Positions 46,531 to 53,387 of a DNA stretch of 64,000 nt are shown in pieces. The DNA is from Synechococcus sp. PCC 6312 (GTDB taxonomy: Bacteria > Cyanobacteriota > Cyanobacteriia > Thermosynechococcales > Thermosynechococcaceae): assembly GCF_000316685.1 (NCBI RefSeq), contig NC_019680.1, positions 1,861,501-1,925,500 on the forward strand, written 5' to 3'. Made by a program: the position numbers and the translations under genes. Under the pieces are notes generated by a model that ran no database searches, was not told the origin of the DNA, and saw only the letters and a list, made by a program, of their open reading frames with translations. Position 1 is the first letter of the stretch. Every line of letters begins with the position of its first letter.

Positions 46531-46863
46531 TCAAGCTTTTGAAGCGTCACGAATATGCTGCTGAAAACGGGCAACAATCTCAGGGCTTAATTCTTCTTCT
46601 GGTTGAACCACTTCTCGTTTATCCAAAACTAACTTAACTTCTGCTGAAGAGGTTTGTCCCAATTCTTTGAGTAACGCTTGAAAAGCTTGCTGTTGCTGAT
46701 TGAATTCCTCTGTAGGAGTTGTTTGAACTGTATAAGCTAAGGTGGCTTGACGAGTCAGCGCATAAACAATGTACTGATTTAAGGAAACGCCTTCACTCTC
46801 AGCCAGATGAATTAGTTGTTGGTGCAGTGTTTCTGGTAATCGAAGTGTTAATCGGCTCATCAT
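46531..46863 (-). CDS. Ribbon-helix-helix (CopG/HicB-like) antitoxin
   Basis: A 110-residue protein with RLTLRLPETLHQQLIHLAESEGVSLNQYIVYAL, the RHH DNA-binding domain of toxin-antitoxin repressors, followed by a helical toxin-binding tail rich in Gln/Glu. Its ATG overlaps the stop of the PIN gene by one base (TAATG). The partner toxin is interrupted, so this may now be an orphan antitoxin. Confidence 0.82.
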   Translation of the reverse strand: MMSRLTLRLPETLHQQLIHLAESEGVSLNQYIVYALTRQATLAYTVQTTPTEEFNQQQQAFQALLKELGQTSSAEVKLVLDKREVVQPEEELSPEIVARFQQHIRDASKA

Positions 46864-47298
46864 TAGCTTCCTTCAAGTGCCAGTTTGGTAACTAATTCAG
46901 CAGGAGTCATCACTTGTAAACCTAAAGATTCTCTTGCATTTTTGAAATCACGTAGGTTGGAGGTTGTGACAATGGCATTAGCATTCATTGCACAATCAAT
47001 TACAAGGTCATCTCCTGCATCAGGTGACGTTGGTCGCCATGAATAATGAATTATTGTGAATTGAGAATGACTTAGCAGAATACCTAAAATAGGTTTGAGT
47101 TCCTGCCAACGAACTTGAGAGAGTTTACGAGATAAAACATCTTCGTACTAATAGGCAAGTGCATTGGAGACATGAACCTGCATTAAACCAGCTAACCAAG
47201 CATCAATGACGAAGCCAGCGGCATTCCCCTGTTTTGTTAAGCCCTCAAACACAACGTTGGTGTCCATGACAACACGAAGTAAGGGTGTCGTAGGCATG
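46863..47298 (-). pseudogene. PIN-domain toxin with an in-frame amber codon
   Basis: The frame begins MPTTPLLRVVMDTNVVFEGL (conserved first Asp of the PIN fold), continues with WLAGLMQVHVSNALAY, meets TAG (47148-47150), and resumes as YEDVLSRKLSQ, then DAGDDLVIDCAMNANAIVTTSNLRDF (later acidic residues) to TAA at 46863. The TAG stands where homologues commonly have Glu, so one base change (GAG to TAG) accounts for it. Otherwise it is a COG1569-type ribonuclease toxin. Suppression or sequencing error cannot be excluded. Confidence 0.75.
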
Positions 47299-47395
47299 GC
47301 ACTACTATAGCACCATATTTAGTGTCATCAATAGATGAAGAAGATTTGAGGAGCGATAAAAAGTCTTGAGGCACTATCCCGTCATCAACTCAAAG

Positions 47396-47483
47396 GTCTA
47401 ACGGTCGTGCTCACCGGATACAGATAATATTTGCTATTCAACCAACTACATTGATACGTTCCGGTGCAGCACTGTTGTTAGTC
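47396..47483. repeat. attC-like site 3
   Basis: GTCTAAC (47396-47402, perfect RYYYAAC), inner GCTCACCGGA and GTTCCGGTGCAGC, and GTTAGTC (47477-47483). About 88 bases. The first ten bases of the GTTAGTCAGC end are complementary (9 of 10) to GCTGTCTAAC at 48640-48649 of the next site, as expected for two ends of one cassette. Confidence 0.75.
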
Positions 47484-47547
47484 AGCATTACCAGACAATA
47501 TGGAAATGTTATCAAATCCATTTTTACTGTAATCAGGAGGCAAACTT

Positions 47548-48270
47548 CTATCTCAAAGCTTCAAGCTTTTTAAGAAGCAGATTAACGAAAACTAAGAAAG
47601 CTCCCCCATCTTCTGGTGTTGGATCAATTAACCTATGAGCAGACGGGTTGCGAAAAGATCCAACAATACCAGCATACAAATCTCGATATCCTTGTCTTTC
47701 AGAATCAACTGTAAGTTTTGATGCCAATGTTCCACTTTTGTTGAATATTGCATTAACTAGTCCCTGTCCTGTTTGGTTAGGATCAGATATAGAACCAACA
47801 TCTCTTAACCGAGCTTCCAAGATGACCCCCGCCGTTCTCACAACGGAATCCCATAATGTAGAGTCTGAACCTCCTGTTGCCAAAAGTGGTATGCACCGCG
47901 TTTTTAATTCCTCATCAAACCCATCTATGCCGGTTAGAGGTGTTAAATATTCAATGAATGAAGTGTCCGGAGAATTAAAGTCTGTTTCAACTGCTATGTA
48001 AGCTTCCCCTGTTAAAGCGCACGTTGGGCGTGACGAACTTCCCTGACAGGAAAGAAAACCACAGCTTTCTAATGCAGCTATTCCGCTTTTGGTCGCTAAG
48101 GGAAGCATTTCACTAGGTTTATTAGGACTAACTAACATAGCAGAATATCCAATTGCGTCATTGCCAGACCAAAAAATCTGGAACTCCTCATCTACTGAAC
48201 CTAATTGAATAAGTGTGACAAGCTCTTTGAGCAAGTTTTTCTGGTTATCGGTCAAGTTGTATCTAGTCAT
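47548..48270 (-). CDS. HEPN-type / TIGR02391 C-terminal domain protein
   Basis: A 240-residue protein. The C-terminal half (about 150-240) resembles the TIGR02391 (Ymh) domain: LEARLRDVGSISDPNQTGQGL, then YRDLYAGIVGSFRNPSAHRL, in which RNPSAH is an Rx4H HEPN ribonuclease motif. The N-terminal half is a winged-helix-like helical domain (LTDNQKNLLKELVTLIQLGS) not otherwise recognised. HEPN proteins act as toxins or in phage defence. Its 3' end lies 65 bases from attC site 3. Confidence 0.72.
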   Translation of the reverse strand: MTRYNLTDNQKNLLKELVTLIQLGSVDEEFQIFWSGNDAIGYSAMLVSPNKPSEMLPLATKSGIAALESCGFLSCQGSSSRPTCALTGEAYIAVETDFNSPDTSFIEYLTPLTGIDGFDEELKTRCIPLLATGGSDSTLWDSVVRTAGVILEARLRDVGSISDPNQTGQGLVNAIFNKSGTLASKLTVDSERQGYRDLYAGIVGSFRNPSAHRLIDPTPEDGGAFLVFVNLLLKKLEALR

Positions 48271-48341
48271 AAGAAGCTTACCTTTCTGTCCGTACCGACG
48301 CAGTATTAGCTAGAAACAATCATACAAGTAGGATTAGTTGT

Positions 48342-48608
48342 CTACGAAATCGTGTAACGTTTCCATGGAATGCGAGACGCATCAATCGACGCAAGGAAAT
48401 CAACAATGTCATGACGGCCTTGGTATGTAAATCTCCCATGTGTATCTTGTGACGCAAGAATCATTGGAAGACCTTGAAAGTCGGCAATTCCTGAGAGAGA
48501 CTGCCTCATGTCATTTGCGCTGGATTGTGTTTGAATGGCATGTGGTTTCACAATGACGATCGCGAAAGTGACTCCTTGCTCTTTTACAATTGCGCCATCA
48601 ATTTGCAT
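48342..48608 (-). CDS. Hypothetical cassette protein
   Basis: An 88-residue protein, start chosen at 48608 (MQIDGAIVKEQGVTFAIVIV) because GGGGG lies about six bases upstream. It contains KPHAIQTQSSANDMRQSLS and YQGRHDIVDFLASI. I do not recognise it. It is in the same cassette, upstream of the HEPN-type gene, with a 72-base gap. Confidence 0.6.
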   Translation of the reverse strand: MQIDGAIVKEQGVTFAIVIVKPHAIQTQSSANDMRQSLSGIADFQGLPMILASQDTHGRFTYQGRHDIVDFLASIDASRIPWKRYTIS

Positions 48609-48642
48609 GTTTGCCCCCATCTCTCAGTTATGTGTCTTCGCT

Positions 48643-48728
48643 GTCTAACGGCATAGCTCACCGGACGCAGATCAACTTTGCTACTTGCCGATCGCGCGAA
48701 TACGTTCCGGTGCAGCGCCGTGTTATGC
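48643..48728. repeat. attC-like site 4
   Basis: GTCTAAC (48643-48649), GCATAGCTCACCGGACGCAG, GTTCCGGTGCAGCGCCGTG and GTTATGC (48722-48728). GTTATGCCGCC (48722-48732) is exactly complementary to GGCGGCATAAC at 50042-50052, so a cassette with the TetR and AhpD-like genes is bounded by these ends. Confidence 0.75.
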
Positions 48729-48739
48729 CGCCGTAACTG

Positions 48740-49306
48740 TTAACTAGCATCAATCAGTACAGACAAAGCATTTTTGGCATATTGCGCTCCACCTGGGTTT
48801 CCCTCAATCGTTGCCATTAAACTAGCTCCTCCAATTAAAAGCAAATACTGCTGTGAAAACGATGCAGGGTCACGTATCCCTGCTTCAGATGCTAACTGCA
48901 TGATGTAAGCACGGATCGCTTGTCTTAAATTAATTGAGATTTGATGAGCTGGATGAGACGCATCAGCAATTTCTAAGACCGCATTGATAAATGGGCATCC
49001 TCGAAAGTCCGGCTCAGCATACCAGCCTTGAAGAACATCAAAAGTTGCCAGTAACCGATCTTTAGGCGTGTTTCCTTGGTCTGCGACTGCATCTTCAAAC
49101 CAACGCAACCATTGAGCAGCCCGATATTTCATCACTTCCTCAATCAGTTGGTCTTTTGAAGAGAACCAACGATAGAGTGTTCGCTTTGCTACACCAGATG
49201 CCGCAATGACTTCATTGATTCCTACATATTGAATTCCCTTCTGATAAAACAGTTCAGAAGCGGTTTCTAAAATTTGTTGGCGTGCAGCACTTGATTCAGT
49301 AGTCAT
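48740..49306 (-). CDS. TetR-family regulator
   Basis: A 188-residue repressor. HTH domain: RQQILETASELFYQKGIQYVGINEVIAASGVAKRTLYRWFSSKDQLIEEVM (about 9-59). C-terminal ligand domain includes CPFINAVLEIADASHPAHQI. I chose the start at 49306 (MTTESSAARQQ); a longer frame overlaps the operators. Two palindromic 18-base sites lie between it and the divergent AhpD-like gene, so it probably represses both. Confidence 0.9.
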   Translation of the reverse strand: MTTESSAARQQILETASELFYQKGIQYVGINEVIAASGVAKRTLYRWFSSKDQLIEEVMKYRAAQWLRWFEDAVADQGNTPKDRLLATFDVLQGWYAEPDFRGCPFINAVLEIADASHPAHQISINLRQAIRAYIMQLASEAGIRDPASFSQQYLLLIGGASLMATIEGNPGGAQYAKNALSVLIDAS

Positions 49307-49314
49307 AACCTTGG

Positions 49315-49332
49315 GTAGACAACTTTGTCTCC
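49315..49332. promoter_or_regulatory. TetR operator 1
   Basis: GTAGACAACTTTGTCTCC, an imperfect palindrome in the divergent promoter region, close to the TetR gene start. Confidence 0.6.
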
Positions 49333-49359
49333 ATAGGGTTATACTAGCACGCATCACAG

Positions 49360-49377
49360 GTAGACAGACTTGTCTAC
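49360..49377. promoter_or_regulatory. TetR operator 2
   Basis: GTAGACAGACTTGTCTAC, a near-perfect palindrome 45 bases (start to start) from operator 1, upstream of the AhpD-like gene. Confidence 0.65.
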
Positions 49378-49404
49378 TCCGTAGTTTATTGAAGAGGTAG
49401 AGCA

Positions 49405-49965
49405 ATGGAATTTACGATTCACACGATTGAAACTGCGCCAGAAGCTTCAAAGGAAGCTCTTATTCATGCTAAAGAGACATTTGGTTTGATCCCAAATTTA
49501 GAGGGGATTTTGGCAGAAGCTCCCGCTGTCTTAAAAGGTGGAATGGCATTGTGGGACTTATTTGAAACAACCAGCTTTACAGTGATCGAGCAACAAGTCA
49601 TTTATCTGACTGCCAATTACGAACATGAATGCCGCTACTGCATGGCAGCCCATTCCGGTTTAGCAAAAATGATTGGGATGGCTCCTGAAGACATTGAAGC
49701 TCTTCGCCAGGGTCAACCTCTAGCAGATCAGAAACTACAGGCGTTACGGCTGTTTACTCAGAGGATGATTGAGGCACGAGGTTGGGTGAACGATCGAGAA
49801 ATTGGAGAGTTTCTAGCCGCAGGTTATGCCAAGCAGCAGGTTTTGGAAGTCATTTTGGGTATTGCTGTCAAAATCATCCACAACTACACTAACCACATCG
49901 CTAAAACCCCTTTAGATAAGGCATTCCAACCTTATGTTTGGTCAAAATCTGCGATAGCTGGGTAA
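49405..49965 (+). CDS. AhpD-like carboxymuconolactone decarboxylase-family protein
   Basis: A 186-residue protein with the AhpD-type redox site ECRYCMAAHSGL (CxxC followed by His; about residues 72-83) and the surrounding helix VIEQQVIYLTANYEHE. The family includes peroxidase partners and decarboxylases; a thiol peroxidase role is inferred. Divergent from the TetR gene with two shared operators. Confidence 0.88.
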   Translation: MEFTIHTIETAPEASKEALIHAKETFGLIPNLEGILAEAPAVLKGGMALWDLFETTSFTVIEQQVIYLTANYEHECRYCMAAHSGLAKMIGMAPEDIEALRQGQPLADQKLQALRLFTQRMIEARGWVNDREIGEFLAAGYAKQQVLEVILGIAVKIIHNYTNHIAKTPLDKAFQPYVWSKSAIAG

Positions 49966-50187
49966 GTGCCGATGCCCTTGCGCTCATTTGACTCTAGGCA
50001 ATGACTGATACGCTATCGGTTACGTCCTCACCGATAGCTCAGGCGGCATAACTAGTGCTCATACAGCAAAACGCTAGATAACATTCTATAGAGTCTGATT
50101 ATCATGTATTTTGCTCAATAATCATCCATATTGACCGATGGCCGTTTTCACTCCAGTTGATCAGGCTGATTAATACAGAGTTTTGTC
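49966..50187. other. Intergenic stretch with half an attC site
   Basis: GGCGGCATAAC at 50042-50052 followed by TAGTGCTCA is the start of an attC-like site that lacks its right half, probably lost where the cassette array meets the duplicated module. No gene is seen. Confidence 0.4.
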
Positions 50188-50264
50188 GTAGCCCAAGGTC
50201 GGAACAGATACGCCAGAATTTTTTTGCCCACATCGCCAATTTTGAGGGCTGAACGAGTTGCCAT
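50188..50264 (-). pseudogene. Remnant of a second merR gene
   Basis: From the ATG at 50264 it encodes MATRSALKIGDVGK, matching MTTRSALKIGDVAK of the intact merR, then loses the frame; the similarity stops near 50188. Most of the gene is gone. Confidence 0.8.
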
Positions 50265-50284
50265 AATGAATTTCCAAAAAACAC

Positions 50285-50316
50285 TTGACTCTAAAGCCTA
50301 CTTGAGACTCTACTAT
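50285..50316 (+). promoter_or_regulatory. MerR-type promoter/operator of the grx-MauE gene
   Basis: -35 TTGACT (50285-50290) and -10 TACTAT (50311-50316) are 20 bases apart, the over-long spacer typical of MerR-activated promoters. The spacer contains the dyad ACTCTAAAG / CTTGAGACT. The intact regulator is at 44458-44877. Confidence 0.8.
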
Positions 50317-50349
50317 CAGACTATGTTGCGTTGATTAGGAGTTACAGCA

Positions 50350-51147
50350 ATGAACTTAAGTCTGACAACCGCCCCGGTGAAAGTCTATCGGATGTCAATG
50401 CCAGGCCATGAGTGTCCATGGGGAGTAAAAGCCGTTGCCTTGTTGAACGATAAAAATATTCCCTTTGAGGATATTCACCTGACCACAAAAGCCGAGGTTG
50501 AGGACTTCAAGGCCCTGCACCAAGTGAAAACCACACCGCAAATTTTCTGGGGTGAGACTCGGATTGGCGGCTATACCGATTTGGCTGCGTACTTAGAAGT
50601 CCAGGCCGAGGCAGCAGAATATTCCTACACCCCCGTGATTGCCCTATTTTCAACAGCGGGTTTGATGACCTTGGCTACCTCATTAGGGTTTACCGGGTTT
50701 ATGGGGATTGCCCTGTCAATGCTCGCCTCGCTGAAACTGATGGATTTAGATGCGTTTGCTGAGAGTTTTGCCAAATATGATTTAGTGATGCAACGCTGTA
50801 AGCCCTATGGCAAAATCTACCCATTTTTGGAGTTGTTTATTGGCCTGGGGATTTTATCTGGCCTGACTCCAATCGTGACTGGCGTGGGTGCATTAGTGGT
50901 TGGAGTTAGTGGCGGAATTTCTGTTTTTAAAGCAGTTTTTATTGATAAGTTAGCCTTGAATTGTGCTTGTATGGGTGGTAATTCTAAAGCACCGTTGGGG
51001 GTTGTTAGTTTTGCTGAAAACGCGATTATGGCTTTGATGGGAGTTATGTTGCTATTTTCTCCAGGCCAGCCTGAATCGGTTAATGTCCCTAGTCAAAGTC
51101 AAGGACTGGGGGCAGAAATGGCTCTAATTCAAGGGTATTCCCGTTAG
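50350..51147 (+). CDS. Glutaredoxin-MauE fusion membrane protein
   Basis: A 265-residue protein. Residues about 8-85 are a glutaredoxin fold with a single active-site Cys in HECPWGVKA, the TTPQIFWGETRIGGYTDL (cis-Pro) segment and a GGY motif. The rest has four hydrophobic helices of the MauE/DoxX type, with LNCACMGG carrying a Cys pair. This looks like a thiol-disulfide relay in the membrane. It starts from the MerR-type promoter and is followed by the His-rich secreted protein. Confidence 0.82.
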   Translation: MNLSLTTAPVKVYRMSMPGHECPWGVKAVALLNDKNIPFEDIHLTTKAEVEDFKALHQVKTTPQIFWGETRIGGYTDLAAYLEVQAEAAEYSYTPVIALFSTAGLMTLATSLGFTGFMGIALSMLASLKLMDLDAFAESFAKYDLVMQRCKPYGKIYPFLELFIGLGILSGLTPIVTGVGALVVGVSGGISVFKAVFIDKLALNCACMGGNSKAPLGVVSFAENAIMALMGVMLLFSPGQPESVNVPSQSQGLGAEMALIQGYSR

Positions 51148-51162
51148 CATCCAAGCCCCTGA

Positions 51163-51179
51163 TTTCATCTTAATTTCAT
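51163..51179 (+). promoter_or_regulatory. CopR-type direct repeat upstream of the His/Met-rich protein
   Basis: TTTCAT-CTTAA-TTTCAT with an 11-base period, 63 bases before the gene start. Same layout as at 38986 and 52478. Confidence 0.65.
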
Positions 51180-51242
51180 GATCATTCCTCAGAATTAGGA
51201 TCAGGGCTGTGTATCGTTTCTAAGGATCATTAAGGGAGAACA

Positions 51243-52166
51243 ATGTTAGCCAAATCGAAATTGCTTGTTGCGATTAGTGGAACCTCGATTCTGATTGGGA
51301 TTGCGGCTCTGACTCAGTTTTATGGGAAAACGACCGCTGAATCATCTAACACCGCCGGATCTGCTCATGCGGGCATGAATCACGGGATGGCTCATCATGA
51401 GGCTGATACCAGGCCAGGTGATGATTCGGCTCAAGGCAATAATGGCCACAGTAGCCATGGCAATACATCGATTTCCCCCACGGTTCGGTTAGTCAATCCT
51501 GAAGAAATTCCCGCCAATAAACCGACAGCTTTAACATTTAAGGTAGAGGATCAATCAGGCCAGGCCATTAAGAAGTTTGATGTTTTTCAAGAGAAATTGA
51601 TGCATTTAATTGCGGTCAATCGTGATCTCAATTTCTTTGAGCATTTACATCCTGAATATCAAGGTGATGGTATTTTTAGCGTGACCGTTACATTGCCCGA
51701 GCCAGGAAATTATGTCTTTTTTGCGGACTATAAACCAGCCGGAGAGTCTGAGGTAGTTTCTGTCTTAAAAACGGCTGTTCCGGGAACTTCTGCGGCACGG
51801 ACTCAACTGGATTTAAGTCAGAACCAGGTGATCGGCAATACAACCGTCGGCCTGGAGTTAAACCCCATGACTGTTAAAGCGGGTGAACCAGTTAACCTCA
51901 CCTTTAATCTCAGGGATTCCAGTCAAAATCAACCAATTCCAGATTTACAACCCTATCTTGGCGAATGGGGGCATCTTGTGATTCTCAGGCGGTCTGATAA
52001 TCTGAGCAGAAAAGACTATATTCACGCCCATGCAACCACTAAGAAATTCTCAGGCGATGTTAATTTTGCCACAGTATTTCCTCAAGCTGGAATGTACAAG
52101 CTATGGGGACAGTTCAACCGTAATGGTCAGATTATCACTTCTGGTTTCTGGGTTAAGGTGCCATAG
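51243..52166 (+). CDS. Secreted His/Met-rich protein, likely metal handling
   Basis: A 307-residue protein with an N-terminal signal or anchor helix (about 5-27), then a His/Met-rich segment HAGMNHGMAHHEAD and NNGHSSHGNTS, and two beta-sandwich-like halves (about 75-175 and 185-300). FEHLHPEYQGDGIF and DYIHAHATTKKF hold further His. This type of protein occurs in bacterial copper/silver clusters. Cu binding is inferred, not shown. The CopR-type repeat lies upstream. Confidence 0.7.
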   Translation: MLAKSKLLVAISGTSILIGIAALTQFYGKTTAESSNTAGSAHAGMNHGMAHHEADTRPGDDSAQGNNGHSSHGNTSISPTVRLVNPEEIPANKPTALTFKVEDQSGQAIKKFDVFQEKLMHLIAVNRDLNFFEHLHPEYQGDGIFSVTVTLPEPGNYVFFADYKPAGESEVVSVLKTAVPGTSAARTQLDLSQNQVIGNTTVGLELNPMTVKAGEPVNLTFNLRDSSQNQPIPDLQPYLGEWGHLVILRRSDNLSRKDYIHAHATTKKFSGDVNFATVFPQAGMYKLWGQFNRNGQIITSGFWVKVP

Positions 52167-52582
52167 TCAAGCCAATCAAAACTCAGATTTTTTCAAAACA
52201 ATCCAAAAACAAATCAAAAGTAGTGCAAGGGTTATATTTGAAATCTGATGCACTATTTTTAATAATTCAACAGATAATACTAATTTTTGATAGTTAGATA
52301 TTAGCAGGGAAGCAACTTTAACTTACAATTATGCTGCCATGTATCTAATCCTGATTCCCCAGTTTCCATTTATTTATCAGGTAATAGCAGGATACTTTGC
52401 TGTTAAACTCTCACATCGTTCTGTAAACCAATGACATTTTCATATTCCGTTGCCTAGTTATGGCTTAATTCATGAAATTTCATGACTGTTTCATAATCAT
52501 ACTCTAGACTTGATTTATAGCAAATATTTAGGATGAAAAGTATCAATCTTTGAATTGTTAATTTGATCTAAAAGGACAAGCC
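52167..52582. other. Intergenic stretch with a CopR-type promoter
   Basis: A 416-base AT-rich interval with no gene. It contains the third TTTCAT direct repeat (52478-52494) about 90 bases before the DUF2808 gene. Confidence 0.5.
52478..52494 (+). promoter_or_regulatory. CopR-type direct repeat upstream of the DUF2808 gene
   Basis: TTTCAT-GACTG-TTTCAT, 11-base period. ATTCAT at 52468 adds a weaker third half-site one turn upstream. Confidence 0.65.
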
Positions 52583-53044
52583 ATGAATACTTTCAAGTAC
52601 ATGATGATTACTTTACTATCATTTGGTTTATTTCCTCAGCCTTCTTTTTCCAATAATTTACTGTTGCCCAGCATTCAAGAGGCCTATGCTAATCCTAAGA
52701 ATGAAGGTGTTCTCTTTTCCAATTATTATATTCTGATCGATATTGGTCATGGCAATATTGAAGCACTGTCAATGACGATTCCTCAAGGATTTGGTGTGAT
52801 TAATGGAATTAGTGTTATTGATCAAGATGGCAACAAGGTAGAGATGAGCTACACTATCGATAATCATCTAATTCGATTAAGTTTCAATAAACTTCTTCAT
52901 AAAGAAAATCTAAAAATTGTTTTTAAATCTGTAAAATACTCGAATATAAATACTCGTTCTTGGCTGTTTCATTTATCCGCAAGGCTACGGGGTCGCTCTG
53001 ATTTTATTCCCTTTGGTACGGCTCGAGTGAATATTTATAGTTAA
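52583..53044 (+). CDS. DUF2808 secreted protein
   Basis: A 153-residue protein with a signal peptide (about 1-24) and the cyanobacterial DUF2808 pattern of beta strands (YYILIDIGHGNIEALSMTIPQGFG; ARLRGRSDFIPFGTARVNIY at the C-terminus). Function unknown. The CopR-type site upstream places it in the proposed metal regulon. Composition is AT-rich and lacks CAGGCC. Confidence 0.72.
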   Translation: MNTFKYMMITLLSFGLFPQPSFSNNLLLPSIQEAYANPKNEGVLFSNYYILIDIGHGNIEALSMTIPQGFGVINGISVIDQDGNKVEMSYTIDNHLIRLSFNKLLHKENLKIVFKSVKYSNINTRSWLFHLSARLRGRSDFIPFGTARVNIYS

Positions 53045-53387
53045 TTCGATCAGGAATGAGACAGTATTAGGCCTTGTTATTCCGATTAAATTCATATTTT
53101 AGTTTCATACACTGTCTCAAAATTACGTGAAACACCCATATCACACTTTTCAATATCAATCACCCAATATTTAGAAATTTCCAGTCGGACATGGAGTTGT
53201 TTTTTTCTATTAAATTCAATGCAAAACAGCTATCGGCAACTTCTCTGGCCAAATCCGGTAAACGCTGCTCAGTTAGGATCAGTTGGTAGTCATAATCGGT
53301 TGTTGGCGGGGAGTATTTTCACCTTCGCAAAGGAATAAATTAGGAACACAGGCTTGAGTTTAATTGAGTTCAGACAGATTCATCGCC
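53045..53387. other. Intergenic stretch with a possible Uma2 (DUF820)-like remnant
   Basis: On the minus strand two broken frames read DYDYQLILTEQRLPDLAREV and, shifted, RLEISKYWVIDIEKCDM. The second resembles the EYWIVD segment of Uma2 family proteins. No intact gene is present, and the match is weak. Confidence 0.25.

Larger units (their letters stand above)
50188..50463 (+). repeat. Right copy of the merR-operator-grx module
   Basis: Matches 44803-45039. Here merR is truncated and grx is intact, the reverse of the left copy. Confidence 0.8.

Noticed and set aside
46395-46637. 80-codon plus-strand frame across attC-like site 2
   Set aside because: It runs through the attC-like site and antisense to the RHH antitoxin gene; no similarity.
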